Positions 26,391 through 35,389 of a DNA stretch of 64,000 nucleotides are shown in pieces (position 1 is the first letter of the stretch; each line of letters starts with the position of its first letter). Origin of the DNA: Priestia filamentosa (GTDB lineage: Bacteria > Bacillota > Bacilli > Bacillales > Bacillaceae_H); assembly GCF_900177535.1 (NCBI RefSeq), contig NZ_FXAJ01000006.1, positions 62,001-126,000 on the forward strand, read 5' to 3'. The notes beneath the pieces were generated by a model. It saw only the letters and a list, made by a program, of their open reading frames with translations. It did no database searches and was not told the DNA's origin. A program made the translations under genes and the position numbers.

Positions 26391-27674
26391 TTAGTTAGCA
26401 TCTAATGGTGCTGGTTTTCTCTTCATAATTTCATTTGCTTTCTTACCGTCAAATTGACCTTGCCAATGTGACATAACAACAGCTGCAAGAGCATTTCCCA
26501 CTAAGTTAACAACTGTTCTTGCCATATCCATAATACGGTCAACCCCTGCGATAAATGCTAAACCTTCAGCAGGCACACCAATTGAACCAAGCGTTGCTAG
26601 AAGTACAACGAATGATGTTCCAGGTACAGCAGCCATTCCTTTTGATGTTACCATCAATACAAGAACAAGTGTAATTTGATGCCAAATTGTTAAATCAATA
26701 CCGTACACTTGAGCTAAGAAAAGAGCTGCAATCGATTGATAGAGAACAGAGCCGTCCAAGTTAAACGTATATCCAATTGGAATTACGAAAGAAACGATAG
26801 ATTTTGGGCAACCAATTTCCTCCATCTTCTTCATAATTCTTGGAAGTACTGTTTCTGAACTTGATGTACTGTAAGCAAGCAAGAGCTCGTCCTTTAAATA
26901 AGCAAGCATTCTGAAAATATTAACATTTGCAATTTTAGCGATAATTCCTAGTACAACGATTAGGAAGAAGATAAGCGCTGCGTAAACAAGAATGATAAGT
27001 TTACCAAGCGACATCAACGAATCAAAACCGAACTTAGAAACTGTAACTCCAATAAGCGCAAATACCCCAAATGGAGCAAACTTCATAATCATATTTACGA
27101 CATTAAACATCGCTTGTGCTGTTGCATCAAAAAATGCAATAACAGGCTTTCCTCTTTCACCAAGCTTAGAAATTCCTAGTGCAAAGAAAACCGTGAAGAA
27201 AATAATCGCAAGCATATCTCCTTCAGCTAGTGATTTGAACAAGTTGGTTGGCACAATATGCAAAAATGTTTCTGCCACAGACTTTTGACTTTCTTCTTCT
27301 GATGTTTCTACATATTGACCAATGTCTGTTTTCTGAGCAGACTCTATATCAACACCTTGTCCTGGCTGAAAGATATTTGCTAAAAATAGACCAATGATAA
27401 TTGCAAATGTTGTTACAATTTCAAAGTAAGCAATCGTTTTTACGCCCAAAGATCCAACTTTCTTACTATCGCCAGTTCCTGCAATTCCAACAATAAGACT
27501 TGCAACTACGATTGGAATTACAATCATTTTAATTAATCTTAAAAAGATATCTCCAATTGGTTGAAGATATGTTTCAACATTAGGGTTCCCGAACCAAATC
27601 GCACCGACTGCAATCCCTAAAATTAAACCAAGGAAGATTTGCGAGGCTAGTCCGAACTTAAACTTCTTTTTCAT
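26391..27674 (-). CDS. gltT: proton/sodium:glutamate-aspartate symporter GltT
   Basis: 427 residues of the DAACS family, very like B. subtilis GltT (LQPIGDIFLRLIKMIVIPIV, YFEIVTTFAIIIGLFLANIF, APFGVFALIGVTVSKFG). The transport core is intact: serine-rich re-entrant loop AYSTSSSETVLP, IPIGYTFNLDGSVLYQS, VTSKGMAAVPGTSFVVL, and AGVDRIMDMARTVVNLVGN with the substrate-binding Asp/Arg. It imports acidic amino acids at the cytoplasmic membrane. GGGAGGACACCT precedes the ATG. Monocistronic. Confidence 0.94.
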   Translation of the reverse strand: MKKKFKFGLASQIFLGLILGIAVGAIWFGNPNVETYLQPIGDIFLRLIKMIVIPIVVASLIVGIAGTGDSKKVGSLGVKTIAYFEIVTTFAIIIGLFLANIFQPGQGVDIESAQKTDIGQYVETSEEESQKSVAETFLHIVPTNLFKSLAEGDMLAIIFFTVFFALGISKLGERGKPVIAFFDATAQAMFNVVNMIMKFAPFGVFALIGVTVSKFGFDSLMSLGKLIILVYAALIFFLIVVLGIIAKIANVNIFRMLAYLKDELLLAYSTSSSETVLPRIMKKMEEIGCPKSIVSFVIPIGYTFNLDGSVLYQSIAALFLAQVYGIDLTIWHQITLVLVLMVTSKGMAAVPGTSFVVLLATLGSIGVPAEGLAFIAGVDRIMDMARTVVNLVGNALAAVVMSHWQGQFDGKKANEIMKRKPAPLDAN

Positions 27675-27839
27675 AGGTGTCCTCCCTTATAGTGACAATT
27701 CGCTAAATAGTCACAACATTATAATCATACGTTATGCATTATACATGTTTCTGACCAATTAATCTATGTAAAATTCTAACTAAATCAAAAATCGGACACG
27801 CTTACATTGTTAAAACCCCTTTATAAGCCTTATTATTTC

Positions 27840-27881
27840 ATATCATACATAATTCATGTTAAAATAAATTATGTATGATAT
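27840..27881. repeat. 15-bp perfect inverted repeat before the recombinase gene
   Basis: ATATCATACATAATT (27840-27854) and AATTATGTATGATAT (27867-27881) are exact reverse complements around a 12-bp spacer. The right arm ends 15 bases before the TTG start and 4 bases before the ribosome site of the tyrosine recombinase gene. It may be an operator, or a recombinase-binding site with two arms and a core, in the style of loxP or dif. No U-run follows, so it is not a terminator. Confidence 0.6.
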
Positions 27882-27896
27882 AACGAGGTGATAAAA

Positions 27897-28472
27897 TTGC
27901 AGTTTGTGGAACCAATTCGCAGCAAAGAAAAAATCTTAGAAATAAAAGCTATTCTAAAAAAGAAGAATTTCAGAGATTACGTTTTATTCTCTCTTGGCAT
28001 TAATTCTGGTTTGAAAATTCATGATTTATTAAATTTACGAATAAAAGATGTTTTAACAGAGGAAGGATTTGTAAAAGAGTATATTGATGTCCCGTTTCAT
28101 GGAGAGGATATACAACGTTTCCATATTAGTAGAATATGTAAATCAGCCATTTCTGATTATCTACAAAATAGATCATATGACAGTCTAGATGAACCGCTTT
28201 TTGTTTCTAAGAAACAAAACAAAGGAAAACAGCCCCTTCTAAGACAGCAGGCATACAAAATTATTAATGATGCTGCTCGTCTAGCTGGGTTAACCGAGCG
28301 AATTGGAACCCATACGCTAAGGAAAACTTTTGGATATCATGCTTATCAATCAGGTGTTCCTGTTGAACAAATTCAAAAAATGTTTCATCACAGTTCACCA
28401 AACGCTACGCTCCACTATATTGGAGTTGTACCAAAGCAAAGGGATCATTCTTCAATTGACTTAAACTTATAA
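27897..28472 (+). CDS. solitary tyrosine recombinase/integrase family protein with abnormal active site
   Basis: 191 residues; the TTG at 27897 is chosen because GAGG stands 8 bases before it, while the GTG at 27888 overlaps that site. It is the short catalytic-domain-only type found singly in Bacillus genomes. Active-site boxes: GTHTLRKTFGYHAY (His and Arg II), FHHSSPNATLHYIG (His III and nucleophile Tyr). Arg I, expected in the GLRxxDLL motif, is Lys40 (SGLKIHDLL, codon AAA). No core-binding domain precedes it. No phage or transposon genes are near. It lies just upstream of khtTU, where B. subtilis has khtS. Confidence 0.82.
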   Translation: MQFVEPIRSKEKILEIKAILKKKNFRDYVLFSLGINSGLKIHDLLNLRIKDVLTEEGFVKEYIDVPFHGEDIQRFHISRICKSAISDYLQNRSYDSLDEPLFVSKKQNKGKQPLLRQQAYKIINDAARLAGLTERIGTHTLRKTFGYHAYQSGVPVEQIQKMFHHSSPNATLHYIGVVPKQRDHSSIDLNL

Positions 28473-28531
28473 ACATATAAAGCATAAGGACAGTCAATAC
28501 TGAAGTTATCTATACAGTTGGAGGGATTAAA

Positions 28532-29029
28532 ATGGGTATTAAAGAATCAGATTTACCTGGTATTGGTCGAAAGTTTGAAATTCTTACAAAAGAAAATGAG
28601 AAGTTAACAATTATTGTTCATGATGATGGACGACGTGAAGTGTATCATTTTGATGAAGACGATCATGATGAAATTCTCTCAAGCATTACGTTAGAGGATA
28701 ATGAAGCACGACAAATAGCCGCTATCTTAGGTGGAATGGTATACAAACCACAAGCTCTTGAATCTATTGAAGTCGCATTTGATGATTTAATTATTGAATG
28801 GTTTAAAGTTGAGCCTGGTTCAAAGGCTGTTGGCAGAACACTTGGGGAATTAGACGTAAGACAAAATTATGGCGTTACGGTTATTGCCATCATAAAAAAA
28901 GATAAACAAAAGCTCACAAACCCTGGTGCGGACGCTGTTGTTGAAAGTCATGATCGCCTTGTTTTATCTGGGGAACGAAAGGAACTAAAAACACTAGAAA
29001 CAAGCCTACTCTCAAAGGGGGATGGATAA
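28532..29029 (+). CDS. khtT: K+/H+ antiporter regulatory subunit KhtT
   Basis: 165 residues, aligned from memory with B. subtilis KhtT (YhaT): LPGIGRKFEI, HDDGRREVYHF, LEDNEARQIAAILGGMVYKPQALE, then a TrkA-C (RCK-C) domain at about 80-160 (FKVEPGSKAVGRTLGELDVRQNYGVTVIAII, NPGADAVV, LVLSGERKEL). The RCK-C domain binds nucleotides and gates the antiporter. It is followed after 3 bases by khtU. Known role: potassium efflux in response to alkaline pH, salt or electrophile stress. The third gene of the B. subtilis set, khtS, is not present upstream; the recombinase is there instead. Confidence 0.95.
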   Translation: MGIKESDLPGIGRKFEILTKENEKLTIIVHDDGRREVYHFDEDDHDEILSSITLEDNEARQIAAILGGMVYKPQALESIEVAFDDLIIEWFKVEPGSKAVGRTLGELDVRQNYGVTVIAIIKKDKQKLTNPGADAVVESHDRLVLSGERKELKTLETSLLSKGDG

Positions 29030-29032
29030 TTA

Positions 29033-30259
29033 ATGGATCATTTGGTATTTGAAGTCGGCACCGCTTTACTGCTTGTTGCAATAGCGGCGCTTATTGCTAA
29101 CAAAATTAAATTTTCAATCATCCCTTTCCTCATCATCTTAGGGATGCTTGTTGGACCTCATGCTCCACAAATCGGAATTATTGATTTGAGATTTATCGAA
29201 AGCTCAGAAATTATTGCTTTCTTCGGACGGATGGGAGTTCTATTCCTCCTCTTCTACCTTGGACTAGAATTCTCAGTTGGAAAACTGATTAAATCAGGCC
29301 GTTCTATCGCGATTGGCGGCTCCATCTATATTGCGATTAACTTCAGTTTAGGTCTTGCATATGGTTTCATCGCAGACTTTCCACTTCTTGAAGTTCTAAT
29401 CATTGCAGGAGTTATCACTATTTCTTCAAGTGCTATTGTTGCTAAAGTACTTGTTGATTTGAGACGTACCGCAAACTCCGAAACGGAACTTATTCTAGGC
29501 ATTATCATGTTTGAAGACATTTTCCTTGCCGTATATTTATCCGTTATTTCTGGTCTTGTTTTAGGAGATTCTACTTCTATTACAGGTGCCTTAACCTCTA
29601 TTCTTATTGCTCTTGGCTATATGCTATTGTTTTTCATCATTGCACGAAAAGCACCACCCCTATTAAACAAACTATTTAATATCCGTTCCAATGAAGTATT
29701 CATTATCGTCATTTTTGCCGTTCTCTTTTTTGTAGCGGGATTTTCTGAAACAATTCATGTTGCAGAAGCAATCGGCGCCCTTTTACTTGGTCTTGTATTC
29801 TCTGAGACGGAGCATTCTGAACGTATTGAGAAACTTGTTGTTCCATTTCGTGATTTCTTCGGTGCCCTCTTTTTCTTCAGCTTCGGCTTGAGTATTGATC
29901 CACTTTCATTAGGCGACGCCCTTTGGTTGTCACTTGGAGCTGTTCTTCTTACAATCTTAGGTAACTTTATTGCTGGAATGATTGCAGGAAGACGAGCAGG
30001 ACTTTCTCATAAAGCCTCATCTAATATTGGATTAACCATTGTTTCTCGTGGCGAATTTTCAATTATTGTTGCAAACCTAGGGATCGCAGGCGGCTTATCT
30101 GCTACACTAAAACCATTTGCTGCATTATACGTGCTGATCCTAGCTATTTTAGGGCCTTTATTAACAAAAGAATCCAAACATATTTTCAACTTCTTAAATA
30201 AGATCTTCAAATGGCAAAAACCAAAAGAGAAGAAGAAGAAAGAAAGAAGCCTTTCTTAA
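29033..30259 (+). CDS. khtU: K+/H+ antiporter KhtU (CPA2 family)
   Basis: 408 residues, twelve or thirteen membrane segments, matching B. subtilis KhtU (YhaU) almost block for block: LVGPHAPQIGIIDL, EIIAFFGRMGVLFLLFYLGLEFSVGKL, ITISSSAIVAKVLVDL, FSETIHVAEAIGALLLGLVFSETEHS, VPFRDFFGALFFFSFGLSIDP, NIGLTIVSRGEFSIIVANLGIAGG. A Lys-rich C-terminus follows. It exchanges cytoplasmic potassium for protons under KhtT control. An AAAGGGGGATGGATAAT ribosome site overlaps the end of khtT, so the two are coupled. Confidence 0.95.
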   Translation: MDHLVFEVGTALLLVAIAALIANKIKFSIIPFLIILGMLVGPHAPQIGIIDLRFIESSEIIAFFGRMGVLFLLFYLGLEFSVGKLIKSGRSIAIGGSIYIAINFSLGLAYGFIADFPLLEVLIIAGVITISSSAIVAKVLVDLRRTANSETELILGIIMFEDIFLAVYLSVISGLVLGDSTSITGALTSILIALGYMLLFFIIARKAPPLLNKLFNIRSNEVFIIVIFAVLFFVAGFSETIHVAEAIGALLLGLVFSETEHSERIEKLVVPFRDFFGALFFFSFGLSIDPLSLGDALWLSLGAVLLTILGNFIAGMIAGRRAGLSHKASSNIGLTIVSRGEFSIIVANLGIAGGLSATLKPFAALYVLILAILGPLLTKESKHIFNFLNKIFKWQKPKEKKKKERSLS

Positions 30260-30264
30260 AAAAC

Positions 30265-30298
30265 AAACAACCTTAGTGATGTTTCGCTAAGGTTGTTT
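30265..30298 (+). terminator. terminator after khtTU
   Basis: AAACAACCTTAG / CTAAGGTTGTTT, a 12-bp perfect stem with a 10-base loop, directly after khtU. The convergent dehydrogenase gene stops at 30325 and may use it too. Confidence 0.75.
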
Positions 30299-30324
30299 AC
30301 TTTATCACAATTTCCTTATTTAGA

Positions 30325-31338
30325 TTATATTTCAATAACTGCTTTAATTACTTTTTCCTTTGGATTTAACCACTGTTGAAATGCTTTCGGCATCTCTTCA
30401 AAGCTCGTACGATGTGTAATATAAAGCTCTAAGTCTATCTTCTTATTTTTAAGCATTTCTATTACTTTATAAAAATCTTCTTTTGTAGCATTACGACTGC
30501 CTAGTAATGTTAGCTCTTTTTTATGAAATTCTGGATTAAAGAAAGTTAGATGTGATTTCACTAGTCCTACATAAACTAACTTGCCTCCATGTGCTGGATA
30601 ATGAAAGGCTTCTTCCATCGACTTTACGTTACCTGTTGCATCAAATACAATGGTTGGCAAATCTTCATTGGTTAATGTTTGTAATGTTTCCAACGGGCTG
30701 TTGGCACCGTTAATCGTATAATCAATATTTGCCCATTTTTTTGCAAAGTCTAATCGTTCATTACTAATATCCATTCCAATAACTGTTGCACCTGACTCTT
30801 TTGCAAAAGCCATTACTCCTAATCCAATTGGTCCTGCCCCAATGACAAGCACCACATCCTCTTTTTGAACATGAGCTCGATTCACAGCGTGTGCACCAAT
30901 ACTCAAAGGCTCTACCATTGCTGCTTCATCTAGAGACAAACCGCTTGTATCTAGGAGATGATCTGAGGGAACAGCGATAACCTCGCTCATCCCTCCATCA
31001 ATATGAACTCCCATTACTCGCATATCTGTGCAACAATTTGTTTTTCCTTTTCTACATGCAATACATTGTCCACACTCCATATAAGGGATAATTGACACTT
31101 GATTTCCTTTTTGCAAACTAGAATGGCTTTCTGGTGCTTCGTCAATATAGCCAGAAAGCTCATGCCCGAGAACACGAGGATATGTGAAAAAAGGTTGATT
31201 TCCTTGATATGCATGAAGATCTGTTCCACATATACCAATTCTCTTCACTTTCACTAACGCTTCCTTCTCTGTTCGGACAGGTATTTCTGTTTCAACAACT
31301 TTAAACTGATGTGGCTCTGTACATACAATTCTTTTCAT
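30325..31338 (-). CDS. zinc-dependent medium-chain dehydrogenase (sugar-acid/polyol type)
   Basis: 337 residues. MDR superfamily: catalytic zinc site GICGTDLHAYQG, GHELSGYID and Glu of EPLSIGAHA; structural zinc Cys cluster CGQCIACRKGKTNCC (about 90-105); Rossmann GAGPIGLGVMAFAKESGATVIG (about 165-186). Such proteins (sorbitol dehydrogenase, RspB, YjmD types) oxidise secondary alcohols of sugars or sugar acids with NAD. The gene is 58 bases after an MFS carrier of the hexuronate/aldarate class on the same strand and probably shares its transcript. Start ATG follows GGAGGAAAT. The substrate is not determinable. Confidence 0.85.
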   Translation of the reverse strand: MKRIVCTEPHQFKVVETEIPVRTEKEALVKVKRIGICGTDLHAYQGNQPFFTYPRVLGHELSGYIDEAPESHSSLQKGNQVSIIPYMECGQCIACRKGKTNCCTDMRVMGVHIDGGMSEVIAVPSDHLLDTSGLSLDEAAMVEPLSIGAHAVNRAHVQKEDVVLVIGAGPIGLGVMAFAKESGATVIGMDISNERLDFAKKWANIDYTINGANSPLETLQTLTNEDLPTIVFDATGNVKSMEEAFHYPAHGGKLVYVGLVKSHLTFFNPEFHKKELTLLGSRNATKEDFYKVIEMLKNKKIDLELYITHRTSFEEMPKAFQQWLNPKEKVIKAVIEI

Positions 31339-31396
31339 TACTGATTTCCTCCTTATAGATTTGTCTTATCGATCGTGCTCTATTTGAACATTTATC

Positions 31397-32671
31397 CTAC
31401 AATGGTTTGACAATTGGACGTACAAAGCGAATAACAGCTAGGGAAGCAAAAACAGCTAACCCTCCAGCAAGAAGAAAGGCTGATGTATATGTTCCAGACG
31501 TATCAACAAGATATCCCGTTAAAGTTGGTCCAATAATTCCTGCCGTATTAGCAAGAAAATGCATAAACCCTCCAACAGAGCCAACATTATCTTTATCAAC
31601 AACATCATTAACAATTGCCCAATAAATAGCTCCTGTTAAATATAAGAAAAAGACTGATAAAGCAACAAGCGTTACAGCTCCAATTGTTGTTGTGACTAGG
31701 CCTGCTAATCCAATGCAAACAGCTGATAAAAACAAACATGTAACAAGAACAGCCTTACGCGAAAATAAAACACCTTTTTTAATAAACTTCTTAAAGAAGA
31801 AATCTGAAACAAACCCACCTAATGCTAATCCGATAAATCCCAGAACCCAAGGAATAACAGTAATAATACTCATATTTCCTACACTTAAACCACGCGCATC
31901 TACTAGATAAGTTGGAAACCAAGTTAGAAAGAAAAACAAAATATAATTATAGGAAAAAAATGCAAAAGCAGTAAATAAGATCGTTTTTTGCTTTAAATAA
32001 AATGTAAGCTTTAGCTTCCCTTTTCCCGCCTTCTCTTTTTTATCTTCTTCATTTTCAGCAGAGACGGCAACTTGTTTTGAAGAAAGAGAAGCACTTCCTT
32101 CTGCTGCTTGAGGCCCTTCCTTTACAAACTTCCACCAAAAGAATGACCAAATAAGCCCGATAATCATAATAACAATGAATGATACTCTCCAACCGTACGA
32201 TAAAGCTATAAAACCAACGATTGGTCCAGAAATGGCTCCTCCTAAAGGTGTACCGCTGTTTGTAAGTCCAATAACTGTTGCTCTATTACTGGGGGGAAAC
32301 CAATTGTTGACCATCTTACTAATTGTTGCAGATAAAGGTCCCTCTCCCATTCCAAAAAGAATTCGAATAACAATCATACTTACAAAACCAACAGCTAATA
32401 CTAGGGCTCCGCTAAACAATGACCAAACAATCATTGCCACAAACAGCGTAAGTTTAGCTCCATATTTATCTGAAGCAACTCCCCCAAGGAAGTTAAAAAT
32501 AGCATATCCAACAGAAAAGCTACTAAAAATGATTCCCATTTCAGTTGCCGAAAGGGATAAATCCTCTTGAATAAATGGTGCCGCTATAGAAAGTGCTGAA
32601 CGATCCAAGTAATTAATAACACCTGCCAAAAACAAAAAAACGATTACAATTCCTCTACCTTGTGAAAACAT
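31397..32671 (-). CDS. MFS transporter, anion:cation symporter family (hexuronate/aldarate type)
   Basis: 424 residues, twelve membrane helices with a central cytoplasmic loop at about 195-230 (KQVAVSAENEEDKKEKAGKGK). Family features of ExuT/GudP-like ACS carriers: VINYLDRSALSIAAPFI at the start, GYAIFNFLGGVASDKYGAK, RILFGMGEGPLSATISKMVNNWFP, GLTNSGTPLGGAISGP. The GEGP motif is typical. Neighbouring sugar dehydrogenases and a KdgR-like regulator support uptake of a sugar acid. An AAGGGGGG ribosome site precedes the ATG, and an operator-like motif lies 67-82 bases upstream. Confidence 0.88.
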   Translation of the reverse strand: MFSQGRGIVIVFLFLAGVINYLDRSALSIAAPFIQEDLSLSATEMGIIFSSFSVGYAIFNFLGGVASDKYGAKLTLFVAMIVWSLFSGALVLAVGFVSMIVIRILFGMGEGPLSATISKMVNNWFPPSNRATVIGLTNSGTPLGGAISGPIVGFIALSYGWRVSFIVIMIIGLIWSFFWWKFVKEGPQAAEGSASLSSKQVAVSAENEEDKKEKAGKGKLKLTFYLKQKTILFTAFAFFSYNYILFFFLTWFPTYLVDARGLSVGNMSIITVIPWVLGFIGLALGGFVSDFFFKKFIKKGVLFSRKAVLVTCLFLSAVCIGLAGLVTTTIGAVTLVALSVFFLYLTGAIYWAIVNDVVDKDNVGSVGGFMHFLANTAGIIGPTLTGYLVDTSGTYTSAFLLAGGLAVFASLAVIRFVRPIVKPL

Positions 32672-32737
32672 AAATGCCCCCCTTAAAGTTTGACTTTCAA
32701 GATCGGAAGCGGTTTCATTTAAAAACTGAAAAACTCA

Positions 32738-32753
32738 ACTAAATCGTTTTACT
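32738..32753. promoter_or_regulatory. putative LacI-family operator upstream of the MFS gene
   Basis: ACTAAATCGTTTTACT; its reverse AGTAAAACGATTTAGT contains TAAAACGATTTAGT, which occurs again at 35215-35228 before the second dehydrogenase. The core is a palindrome around a central CG, as in LacI-family sites. It lies in the gap between the regulator gene and the MFS gene. Confidence 0.5.
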
Positions 32754-32785
32754 ATTTTTGAATCATACTCATTTAGAGACTTTCC

Positions 32786-33784
32786 TTAACAAGAACTTCT
32801 AATTACAAGTTCAGGCATCATCCGGTAGATATCGTTTTTTACTCTTTCTTTTTTTATTTGACAAAGAAGAAGTTCAGACGAAAATCTCCCCATCTCAACA
32901 GAAGGTTGTTTGATTGCTGTAATAGTTGGTGTATAAAAGCTTGCAAATGGAACATCATCTATACTAATAAGAGCTATGTCTTCTGGAATACGCAAATTTT
33001 GTTTCTTCACAAAACGCAATACTTCATGAAGAACAATATCATTTGCAGCTAATATAGCCTGAGGCGGTATTTTTAGTTGATACATTTGTGATAAAGAAGC
33101 TTGAATTTCCGCTTGTTCTGAGTTTCTAATATAGGATGAATTTAGCGGTATTCCATGAGCTATGAGCGCTTCTTTGTATCCTTGTATTCTTTCTATACGT
33201 GGAGTAATATTGCGGATAATAGAAGTTGTAATAATGGAAATGTTGGTATATCCTTTTTCAACAAAGTGATCAACAGCTAGTTTTGCAGCTAATTTGTTAT
33301 CAAGAATGACTGTGGCAATATCAAGTTCTTCAATTGTTCGATCCATAAAAACAATTGGAAATTCATCTTCTTTCATTTTTTTATATAAAGTAAGGTTATC
33401 TCCAGTTGGAAATATGATAATTCCATCTACTTGCTTGGCTCTGAGCATCTCAATGTAATTCTTTTCTTTTTCAGGATTGTCGTCTGCATTGCACACTATA
33501 ATATGAAATCCCTGCTCATAGTAATAATTTTCAATCGCTCGTATCACTTGGGTTGAGAAATTGTGAAGAATATTTGCGATGACAACTCCAATCGTAAAAG
33601 TTGCTTTTTGTTTTAGACTGCGTGCAACAATATTAGGCTTGTAATCTAGAATACGGATAGATTCTTCAATTCGTTTACGTGTTTTCTCACTCATATATTC
33701 ATAGCGTTTGTTTAAAAATTGTGAAATGGTACTTTTTGATACTTTTGCATGTTTCGCAACGTCAGTAATTGTAATATTCTTCAT
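32786..33784 (-). CDS. LacI-family transcriptional regulator (KdgR-like)
   Basis: 332 residues from ATG 33784 (MKNITITDVAKHAKVSKSTI); the frame continues to 33856 but the extra residues are not LacI-like. GGAAGGATG precedes the start. N-terminal LacI HTH with hinge (STISQFLNKRYEYMSEKTRKRIEESI ... PNIVARSLKQK), then a periplasmic-binding-protein-like effector domain (IGVVIANILHNFSTQVIRAIE, VDGIIIFP, ILAANDIVLHEVLRFV, ISIDDVPFASFYTPTITAIKQP). The SQFLNKRYEYMS stretch recalls B. subtilis KdgR, regulator of ketodeoxygluconate use. It probably controls the MFS-dehydrogenase operon and the second dehydrogenase through the shared motif. Confidence 0.88.
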   Translation of the reverse strand: MKNITITDVAKHAKVSKSTISQFLNKRYEYMSEKTRKRIEESIRILDYKPNIVARSLKQKATFTIGVVIANILHNFSTQVIRAIENYYYEQGFHIIVCNADDNPEKEKNYIEMLRAKQVDGIIIFPTGDNLTLYKKMKEDEFPIVFMDRTIEELDIATVILDNKLAAKLAVDHFVEKGYTNISIITTSIIRNITPRIERIQGYKEALIAHGIPLNSSYIRNSEQAEIQASLSQMYQLKIPPQAILAANDIVLHEVLRFVKKQNLRIPEDIALISIDDVPFASFYTPTITAIKQPSVEMGRFSSELLLCQIKKERVKNDIYRMMPELVIRSSC

Positions 33785-34017
33785 AATCATCCTTCCCATC
33801 TTGTAAGATAGGTGAGTGCAGGGTAAAAAAATCAAAAAATTCACACTATTGAGCACACTATAAATTCACCATTTTCATATCTTTCCGCATTTCTTATCTT
33901 CTAAAGCTTCACTGTAGCATTATCTTCTCCATACCACCGAAACTTTATATTCAATACTCTCTGCTCCTTCCGCCTATATAATAGTTAAGAGCTATTTATA
34001 GAAAGCAAATACAATAT

Positions 34018-34031
34018 TTAAAACGCTTTCA
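34018..34031. promoter_or_regulatory. possible cre site upstream of the LacI-family regulator
   Basis: TTAAAACGCTTTCA (reverse TGAAAGCGTTTTAA) differs from the CcpA consensus TGWAANCGNTNWCA only at the penultimate base. It stands between the end of the second dehydrogenase and the regulator gene, about 235 bases before the regulator start. Confidence 0.35.
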
Positions 34032-34056
34032 TTTCTTCGGAAAATGATTATGGGGA

Positions 34057-35079
34057 TTAGTCATTTAATGTGATAACAGCTTTGCGTACTTGTTCTGGAT
34101 AATTTTCGATAAAATCAAAAGCTTCTTGTACACGAGAAAGTGGAAATTTATGAGTAATCAATCCATTATGTGAAAGCTTTCCTTTATTTAAATACTGAAC
34201 AATAGTTGAAAACTGATGTGTTTGAAGTCTTGATCCCGTAATAGTAACTTCCTTTTTTGTGATGGGCAACTGAGGAATTGAAGCTGGTCGTTCGTCAAAT
34301 CCTAATACAACAATATTTCCTGCTTGAGAGACAACATCAACGGAAAGTTCAAATGTTGACGGCAAACAAACAGCATCAATTACGATATTGACTCCTTCCC
34401 TATTTGTCCATTCCTTAACTCTTGTTCTAACATCCTCTCTACCCACATGCACAACAGCATCTGCTCCACTTTCTTTTGCAAATTGAAGTCGTTCTTCATT
34501 AAGATCTGTCATCATGACAGTTGCACCTTTCATTTTAGCTAACTTTAATATACAAATCCCAATAGGTCCAGCTCCTTGAATAAGAACAGAATCTCCCTTT
34601 TCAACGTTCCCTCGCCATGTCGCCTGAGCTCCAATTGTATAGGGTTCCGCTAGTACAATATCATCCCAACTTAAACTTTTGTTAACAAGATGAAGCTGCT
34701 TCTCGGAAAGAACAATATATTCCCTTAATCCCCCATCTTCATGAACACCGAAAACAGATAAATTGCTACACACATTTGGTCTGCCTTTTCGACAAGCATA
34801 ACAATTTCCACAATAGCTTATAGGTTCAATAACAACATGATCACCTTTTTTAAGTTTATCTACCTCTCTACCAACGTCTACAACTTCACCTGCCACTTCA
34901 TGACCTACAACTCTTGGCAATGTTGCGAGTGGGTTTGTACCATGATAAATATGCATATCTGTTCCACAAATTCCTACACGCTTCACTTTTACAAGTACAT
35001 CTGTTGGAAATTTCAGTTCAGCTTTCTCGACTTCTACCTCAACGAGATTATGGGCACCCTTTACCTGAATAGCTTTCAT
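34057..35079 (-). CDS. zinc-dependent medium-chain dehydrogenase (RspB-like)
   Basis: 340 residues, a distant paralog of the dehydrogenase at 30325. [31 protein letters not shown] (catalytic zinc Cys and GHE), structural zinc cluster [28 protein letters not shown], Rossmann [22 protein letters not shown], and C-terminal [21 protein letters not shown]. The ordering [11 protein letters not shown] and the C-terminal block are like E. coli RspB and related gulonate/mannonate 5-dehydrogenases. It has its own upstream region with an operator and a cre-like site. AAAGATTTGAGGTGAGAT lies before the ATG. Confidence 0.85.
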   Translation of the reverse strand: MKAIQVKGAHNLVEVEVEKAELKFPTDVLVKVKRVGICGTDMHIYHGTNPLATLPRVVGHEVAGEVVDVGREVDKLKKGDHVVIEPISYCGNCYACRKGRPNVCSNLSVFGVHEDGGLREYIVLSEKQLHLVNKSLSWDDIVLAEPYTIGAQATWRGNVEKGDSVLIQGAGPIGICILKLAKMKGATVMMTDLNEERLQFAKESGADAVVHVGREDVRTRVKEWTNREGVNIVIDAVCLPSTFELSVDVVSQAGNIVVLGFDERPASIPQLPITKKEVTITGSRLQTHQFSTIVQYLNKGKLSHNGLITHKFPLSRVQEAFDFIENYPEQVRKAVITLND

Positions 35080-35213
35080 ATCTCACCTCAAAGATTTAAG
35101 TTTATTCCTGTAATAAAGCTAAAGTTTCACATCTCTCTTCGTGTGAATAAAGATTATAGTATGAAAGATACGACGCTCTCTACACTTGGCTAGATAGAAA
35201 AGTTATACTTTTT

Positions 35214-35227
35214 CTAAAACGATTTAG
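35214..35227. promoter_or_regulatory. putative LacI-family operator upstream of RspB-like gene
   Basis: CTAAAACGATTTAG, a 14-bp palindrome around CG with only the innermost A/A pair mismatched. It shares TAAAACGATTTAGT with the site at 32738-32753. It lies 135 bases before the dehydrogenase start. Confidence 0.5.
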
Positions 35228-35238
35228 TAAAACCAAAA

Positions 35239-35252
35239 TGTAAGCGCGGACA
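35239..35252. promoter_or_regulatory. probable cre site
   Basis: TGTAAGCGCGGACA matches TGWAANCGNTNWCA except at one position (G for T). It is 11 bases from the LacI-type operator; carbon catabolite repression of a sugar-acid gene is expected. Confidence 0.4.
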
Positions 35253-35389
35253 TTTTCATTAAACCTTTTTCATACTATAATTTATTAATCTTCATTCTAA
35301 CTCTATGCTGCTCCACAAATGACAATGTCTCTTTTTATCTCTTAACTCCTTCTTCTACTTTAAGCTCCCTAAATCCTTCAACAAAAAAA

